This document shows positions 36,602 through 40,241 of a stretch of 40,241 nt of DNA, in pieces. A program made the translations under genes and the position numbers. Each line of letters begins with the position of its first letter. Positions within the stretch are counted from its first letter, which is position 1. The notes under the pieces were generated by a model. The model did not search any database and had not been told where the DNA came from. It saw nothing but the letters and a program-made list of their open reading frames with translations. Source of the DNA: Microvirga sp. 3-52 (GTDB lineage Bacteria; Pseudomonadota; Alphaproteobacteria; Rhizobiales; Beijerinckiaceae); contig NZ_JAHAMK010000037.1 in the NCBI RefSeq assembly GCF_018383585.1, forward strand, positions 1 to 40,241. The letters run 5' to 3'.

Positions 36602-37885
36602 TTAGTTTTTCGTGACTCTCCAGATCGTGTTCGACAGGTCGTCGGCGACGATCAAGGCTCCGCGCGGGTCCACGGTCACGCCGACTGGTCGCCCCCGCGT
36701 GTTGCCGTCGTCGACCAGGAAGCCGGACACGAAATCGATCGGTTCGCCGGCGGGCCGACCGTCACGGAATGGCACGAAGATCACCCGGTAGCCGACCGGC
36801 ACGCTGCGGTTCCAGCTGCCATGCTCGCCGACAAACACACCCTCGGCGAAATCCACCCCCATGGCCGGGTCAGAGAAGGCCACGCCGAGCGCTGCCACAT
36901 GTGATCCAAGACCGTAGTCCGGACGGATGGCCGCGGCGACTTTCTCGGGATCCTGGGGCTGTGCGCGTGGGTCGACATTCTGGCCCCAATAGCTGTAGGG
37001 CCACCCATAGAATCCGCCCTCACGTACGGAAGTCAGATAATCGGGCACGAGGTTGGGGCCGATCTCGTCCCGCTCGTTCACGACCGCCCAGAGTTGGCCC
37101 GTCCCCGGCTGGATGGCGAGAGCCGTGGGGTTGCGAAGGCCGGTCGCATAAGGCTTGTGCGCTCCCGTCTGTGCATCGATCTGCCAGACCATGGCCCGAT
37201 CTTCCTCGGCGTCCATCCCGCGCTCGGTGATGTTGCTGTTGGAGCCGATGCCGACATAGAGAAAGCGCCCGTCCGCACTGGCGGTCATCGCCTTCGTCCA
37301 GTGATGGTTGATCACGGCTGGGAGATCCGCCACCTTCGTCGGCGGCCCGTTCGCCTGGGTCTGTCCGTTCTGATAGTCGAAGCGCACCAGCGCATCCTGA
37401 TTGGCGACGTAGATGGCGCCGTTGACGAACGCGAGGCCATAGGGTGCGTTGAGGTTCTCGGCGAAGATGCCTTGCATCTCGTAGGTGCCGTCGCCATCGC
37501 CGTCACGCAGCAGCGTCAGCCGATTGCCGCCTTTCACGGAACTCTTGCCGAGGCTCTTGATGAAGCCCGCGATCAGGTCCTTCGGGCGCAGGGTAGGGGC
37601 GTTGCCGCCGGACCCCTCCGCAACCAGGATGTCCCCATTGGGAAGGACCAGGGTCTGACGCGGGATCTTGAGATCCGTGGCGATGGGTTGAATCTTGTAT
37701 CCCTGCGGCACCTTCGGGAGATCGTTGCCCCAATTGGCCGGCCTCGGAATCTTCATGCTTGGCAACAGCCCGCGTTGCGGCTCGGGCAGGTTCGGGTTGG
37801 CGCCATATTGCGGCGGCTCGGGTTCGCTGCCGCAGGCGGAGAGGACGACGGCCAGGGCACCGATCAGAAGAAACGAGCGGATCAT
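36602..37885 (-). CDS. Sorbosone dehydrogenase-like beta-propeller lipoprotein
   Basis: 427 residues. A lipoprotein signal ends LSAC (Cys18). The remainder is a PQQ-type six-bladed beta-propeller (GSH/L-sorbosone dehydrogenase family) with LVLPNGDILVAEGSGG early, GLAFVNGAIYVANQDALVR, ALAIQPGTGQLWAVVNERDE in the middle and GEHGSWNRS, the family landmark, later. Expected to be periplasmic, with a glucose- or sorbosone-dehydrogenase-like active site; the true substrate is unknown. The frame continues far upstream, but the ATG at 37885 overlaps the upstream stop by four bases (ATGA) and starts the signal peptide, so it is the clear start. Confidence 0.88.
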   Translation of the reverse strand: MIRSFLLIGALAVVLSACGSEPEPPQYGANPNLPEPQRGLLPSMKIPRPANWGNDLPKVPQGYKIQPIATDLKIPRQTLVLPNGDILVAEGSGGNAPTLRPKDLIAGFIKSLGKSSVKGGNRLTLLRDGDGDGTYEMQGIFAENLNAPYGLAFVNGAIYVANQDALVRFDYQNGQTQANGPPTKVADLPAVINHHWTKAMTASADGRFLYVGIGSNSNITERGMDAEEDRAMVWQIDAQTGAHKPYATGLRNPTALAIQPGTGQLWAVVNERDEIGPNLVPDYLTSVREGGFYGWPYSYWGQNVDPRAQPQDPEKVAAAIRPDYGLGSHVAALGVAFSDPAMGVDFAEGVFVGEHGSWNRSVPVGYRVIFVPFRDGRPAGEPIDFVSGFLVDDGNTRGRPVGVTVDPRGALIVADDLSNTIWRVTKN

Positions 37886-38337
37886 TTCATCTCTCCGGAA
37901 CGAAACCCGGAATAACCGATCCAGGCTGCAACAAGGGCCAGCAGCGTCGTGATCGCCGAGAGATAGAGGCTCTCCGGCATGGTCGCCCAGGCATCCTTCG
38001 CGTGGACGAGGGCGTTGACGAAGCCGAGCCCCCACATGACGAGCAGCACGACAAAATACACGATCAGGCGCCCCTTGCTGGCCGGTCCTCTGCGAAAGAG
38101 GTTGATCAGGGCCCAAAGCACCGCGAAAGCGCCGACGAACAGACCGCCGGCGATGAGCCAGGATGAGAAATTCGCCCACTGCACGTGGAAGGTCGATCGA
38201 TAGGCGAGATCGCTGAGCAGCGCGCCCAGGAACAAGGGAAGCGGAAAGGCCAGAAGGATGGCATGCAGGGGATGGAGCGGCCTCGGAGGACTTGAGCTGG
38301 AACCGGCAACCACAGCTTCTCCTCTCGTTCCTGGCAC
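37882..38337 (-). CDS. DUF2231-type four-helix membrane protein
   Basis: 151 residues with four membrane segments. The opening PRPLHPLHAILLAFPLPLF is characteristic of DUF2231 proteins (the conserved HPLHA/FP pair). These are often found next to sugar dehydrogenases or cytochromes and are thought to hold heme or quinone in the membrane; that role is inference. The stop overlaps the start of the lipoprotein gene (ATGA), so the pair is an operon and probably one electron-transfer unit. The exact start is unclear: ATG at 38337 or a GTG about eight codons later. Confidence 0.8.
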   Translation of the reverse strand: MPGTRGEAVVAGSSSSPPRPLHPLHAILLAFPLPLFLGALLSDLAYRSTFHVQWANFSSWLIAGGLFVGAFAVLWALINLFRRGPASKGRLIVYFVVLLVMWGLGFVNALVHAKDAWATMPESLYLSAITTLLALVAAWIGYSGFRSGEMK

Positions 38338-38500
38338 GACCTGCGCCCGCCAAAGGCGTCAACGGGTCAATGCATCAGAGATCGGTAGGTTTCGAAAACA
38401 GTCCCCTCCGATGCCGTTCCAGTGACCGCTCGATGCTCCGGATGCTGTGGATCATGACTCCCGGGACGTGGCCCGGGTTGGCGGAGAGGGCCCAAAATCC

Positions 38501-38965
38501 TCAGTCGTGGTCCGGGTGCTGCCGCGAGGCCATCTTCTTCAACTCCTCCGGAGAGGAACCGTCCTCTGTCCGTTCGCCGGGCAGGGTGTGCAGCATTTCG
38601 AACACCGGGATCCTGCTCTCGATCCCATACTGGACCTCGGGCCTGATACGGGCCGGATCGTCGAGGCTGCCGATCGACACGCTGATGCGGTCATTCTCCA
38701 GGTAGGAGTAGGTCAGCGGCGTGCCGCAGTCGCGGCAGAATCCGCGCTCCACGGCCTCCGAGCTCCGGAAGGTGCCGGGCTGTCCCTTCGTCCAGACCAG
38801 ATCCTTGCGCGGCACCCCCGTGAGGGGCGCGAAGTAGTTGCCGAAGGCCTTCTGGCACATCCGGCAATGGCAGATGCTGGCATGGGTCGGTTCGGACAGG
38901 AGCGCGTAACGGATCGCGCCGCACTGGCAGCCGCCGGTCATGACTGACTCTGTGGCATGGGTCAT
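38501..38965 (-). CDS. GFA-family zinc protein (glutathione-dependent formaldehyde-activating type)
   Basis: 154 residues. Zinc-binding Cys pairs are visible: CQCGAIRY, CHCRMCQKAFG and FCRDCGTPL, the layout of the GFA/CENP-V domain. Its founder, Gfa, was said to speed up formation of S-hydroxymethylglutathione, but most homologues have no proven role. The start ATG at 38965 follows AGAGGATATACC, a good ribosome-binding site. It is divergent from the diacylglycerol-kinase-like gene. The 163-bp gap on its 3' side (38338-38500) holds a CCCGGG-N6-CCCGGG hairpin at 38459-38476 and nothing coding. Confidence 0.88.
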   Translation of the reverse strand: MTHATESVMTGGCQCGAIRYALLSEPTHASICHCRMCQKAFGNYFAPLTGVPRKDLVWTKGQPGTFRSSEAVERGFCRDCGTPLTYSYLENDRISVSIGSLDDPARIRPEVQYGIESRIPVFEMLHTLPGERTEDGSSPEELKKMASRQHPDHD

Positions 38966-39109
38966 GGTATATCCTCTGTCTCGATCGACCAGCTAGGTCC
39001 AGCGGCACCAGTGTCAACCGGGTCCGCCGAATCGGCTGGGCTGACACTGGCGGCTTTTGGCTATGATCCAGAATTTCATTCGCTTCTCAATCCTTTCGGA
39101 ACGACCGAA

Positions 39110-40039
39110 GTGACCCGCGCGGACGATTCTGCTGAGGCTTCCGAAAGCCGTCCTTCACCGGCGCGCCGGCTACTCGTGATCCATAATCCGACGGCTGGGC
39201 GACGCCGGCGCCGGCATCTCGCAGCCGTCGTGAGCGAACTTGAGAAAGAAGGGGCCGAGGTCCAGCTGCAGGAAACGGCAAGGACCGGCGATGCCGAGCG
39301 CGCCGCACGGGATTGCGGTTCCGATTTCGACGTGGTGGCGGTGGCAGGCGGCGACGGAACGATCAACGAGGCGATCAACGGACTGATGGCGCGGGAGCGC
39401 TTGCCGCTGCCGGCGCTGGGAATCATCCCCATCGGCACCACCAATGTGCTGTCGCGGGACCTGCGAATTCCACGACAAGCCGATGCCCTGGCACGGCTTC
39501 TCACTCGTGGGAGAATCCTCGACATCCATGTCGGCTGCGCGAACGGGCGGTATTTCTCGCTCATGTGCGGGGTCGGAATGGATGCGCGGATCGTCAATCG
39601 CACGAGTCTTCGTCTGAAGAAAAAGATCGGCAAGCTGGCCTATGTCTTGCAGGGACTGCGCGAACTCGTGGCCGGGGTGCCGCACCGCTATCGGGTCGAG
39701 ATCGATGGATCGGAGGTGGTGGACGCCAGCTCCGTCATCGTGGCGAAAAGCCGGTTCTACGGGGGCGAGTTTCTGCTTGCTCCGCAAGCCGCCATCGGCA
39801 GGCCCGATCTCCAGGTCTGTCTCTTCCTGCGTGGCGGACGATTGAGCACTCTCCTCTACATCGTCGGCATGGGGACGGGACATCTCGACCGGATCCCCGG
39901 CTATCGGACGGTCGTGGCCAAGAGGGTCCGCATCGCCGGCCACGACGGCGATCCAGTCCAGCTGGATGGCGACCCACGCGGTAGCCTTCCAATGGAGATC
40001 GGCCTGGGGGAGCGCCCGCTGCCGGTCGTCGCGCCGTAA
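39110..40039 (+). CDS. Diacylglycerol kinase-like lipid kinase (DagK/YegS family)
   Basis: About 309 residues. The catalytic domain has IHNPTAGRRRRRHLA (nucleotide-binding start), the GGDGTINEAINGL motif and PIGTTNVLSRDL. The rest is the beta-sandwich lipid-binding part (GVGMDARIVNR, SRFYGGEFLLAP and, near the end, LDGDP). Such kinases phosphorylate diacylglycerol or related lipids. If the PlcP/Agt pair in this window makes diacylglycerol, this enzyme could return it to phosphatidate; that link is speculative. Start: an open frame runs back to ATG 38957, but that would overlap the divergent GFA start, so GTG at 39110 is preferred. Confidence 0.85.
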   Translation: MTRADDSAEASESRPSPARRLLVIHNPTAGRRRRRHLAAVVSELEKEGAEVQLQETARTGDAERAARDCGSDFDVVAVAGGDGTINEAINGLMARERLPLPALGIIPIGTTNVLSRDLRIPRQADALARLLTRGRILDIHVGCANGRYFSLMCGVGMDARIVNRTSLRLKKKIGKLAYVLQGLRELVAGVPHRYRVEIDGSEVVDASSVIVAKSRFYGGEFLLAPQAAIGRPDLQVCLFLRGGRLSTLLYIVGMGTGHLDRIPGYRTVVAKRVRIAGHDGDPVQLDGDPRGSLPMEIGLGERPLPVVAP

Positions 40040-40047
40040 CGAACGGC

Positions 40048-40077
40048 AAAAGAAAACGGCCGGGGGAGCCCGGCCGT
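40048..40077 (-). terminator. Terminator of icd
   Basis: Read on the minus strand, ACGGCCGGG CTCC CCCGGCCGT is followed by TTTCTTTTG. Perfect 9-bp stem, 33 nt after the icd stop. Confidence 0.8.
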
Positions 40078-40109
40078 CACCATCGTGGTCGAATCTGGCA
40101 GAGCAGATC

Positions 40110-40241
40110 TTAAGCCGCCATTGCTTTTTTGAGGTTTTCGTCGATCTTGTCGAGGAAGCCGGTGGTGGAGAGCCACTTCTGCTCGGCGCCGACCAGGAGG
40201 GCGAGATCCTTGGTCATGAAGCCGGACTCGACCGTGTCGAC
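40110..40241 (-). CDS. icd: Isocitrate dehydrogenase (NADP), C-terminal fragment at the window edge
   Basis: The last 43 residues of the protein, running off the right edge of the window. The sequence VESGFMTKDLALLVG, then WLSTTGFLDKIDENLKKAMAA, ends like the NADP-dependent isocitrate dehydrogenase of rhizobia (the monomer-type fold used in their TCA cycle). The truncation is due to the window, not to damage. Presence next to alaS and recA agrees with rhizobial gene order. Confidence 0.9.
   Translation of the reverse strand, partial: VDTVESGFMTKDLALLVGAEQKWLSTTGFLDKIDENLKKAMAA

Noticed and set aside
38957..39109. N-terminal extension of the lipid kinase from ATG 38957
   Set aside because: It would overlap the GFA start and its ribosome-binding site, and the added 51 residues have no similarity to the kinase family.
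40110..40241. Truncated icd as a pseudogene
   Set aside because: The frame is intact up to the window edge; the cut is artificial.

Overview
The window is GC-rich chromosomal DNA from an alphaproteobacterium, most likely of the order Hyphomicrobiales (Rhizobiales). The evidence is the gene set and its order. The block cckA - recA - alaS - (diacylglycerol kinase-like) - icd is typical of the order. There is a one-cysteine DksA, and a GAAC-N7-GAAC LexA box of alphaproteobacterial type lies before recA. Exact TTAA-N7-TTAAC CtrA boxes flank cckA. A giant coiled-coil protein resembles the growth pole ring protein (GPR/RgsE) of polar-growing rhizobia. A position near Microvirga/Methylobacteriaceae is my guess from sequence character and is not proven. 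No rRNA, tRNA, intact insertion sequence, prophage or CRISPR array was found.

Layout. (1) 1-776 has no supported gene, but holds repeats and a weak Pho-box-like site. (2) 777-2596 is a two-gene operon, a PlcP-like metallophosphoesterase and an Agt-like glycosyltransferase; together they would fit replacement of phospholipids by glycolipids under phosphate limitation. (3) 2603-5396 holds a small conserved unknown, an MFS permease and a DgcA/dipeptide epimerase-type enolase-superfamily enzyme. (4) 5477-9697 is a tight Mla/MCE lipid-transport operon: permease with an N-terminal STAS-like part, ATPase, MCE protein and auxiliary lipoprotein, followed by a terminator. (5) 10006-14619 is the GPR-like gene, with a structured 5' leader. 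(6) 14936-19629 holds a ferredoxin, a universal stress protein, an unknown membrane protein, a CoxE-like VWA protein and a Kef-type antiporter. (7) 19960-23650 holds a Cys/Met-metabolism PLP enzyme, a MoxR ATPase coupled to a SixA phosphatase, and a GNAT acetyltransferase. (8) 23815-27389 holds a secreted unknown and a YcjX/YcjF-like pair. (9) 27541-36487 holds dksA, a FliO-like gene, cckA, recA and alaS. (10) 36602-40241 holds a DUF2231/sorbosone-dehydrogenase-like pair, a GFA protein, a diacylglycerol kinase-like gene and the 3' end of icd, cut by the window edge.

Several parts concern the cell envelope and cell cycle: lipid remodelling, lipid trafficking, polar growth, and CckA with its CtrA sites. 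The intergenic gaps carry at least three families of dispersed palindromic repeats. The most interesting items are the GPR-like gene with its leader hairpin, the recA control region that combines CtrA and LexA sites, the plcP-agt pair, and the secreted protein with a degenerate lysozyme-like motif next to ycjX/ycjF.
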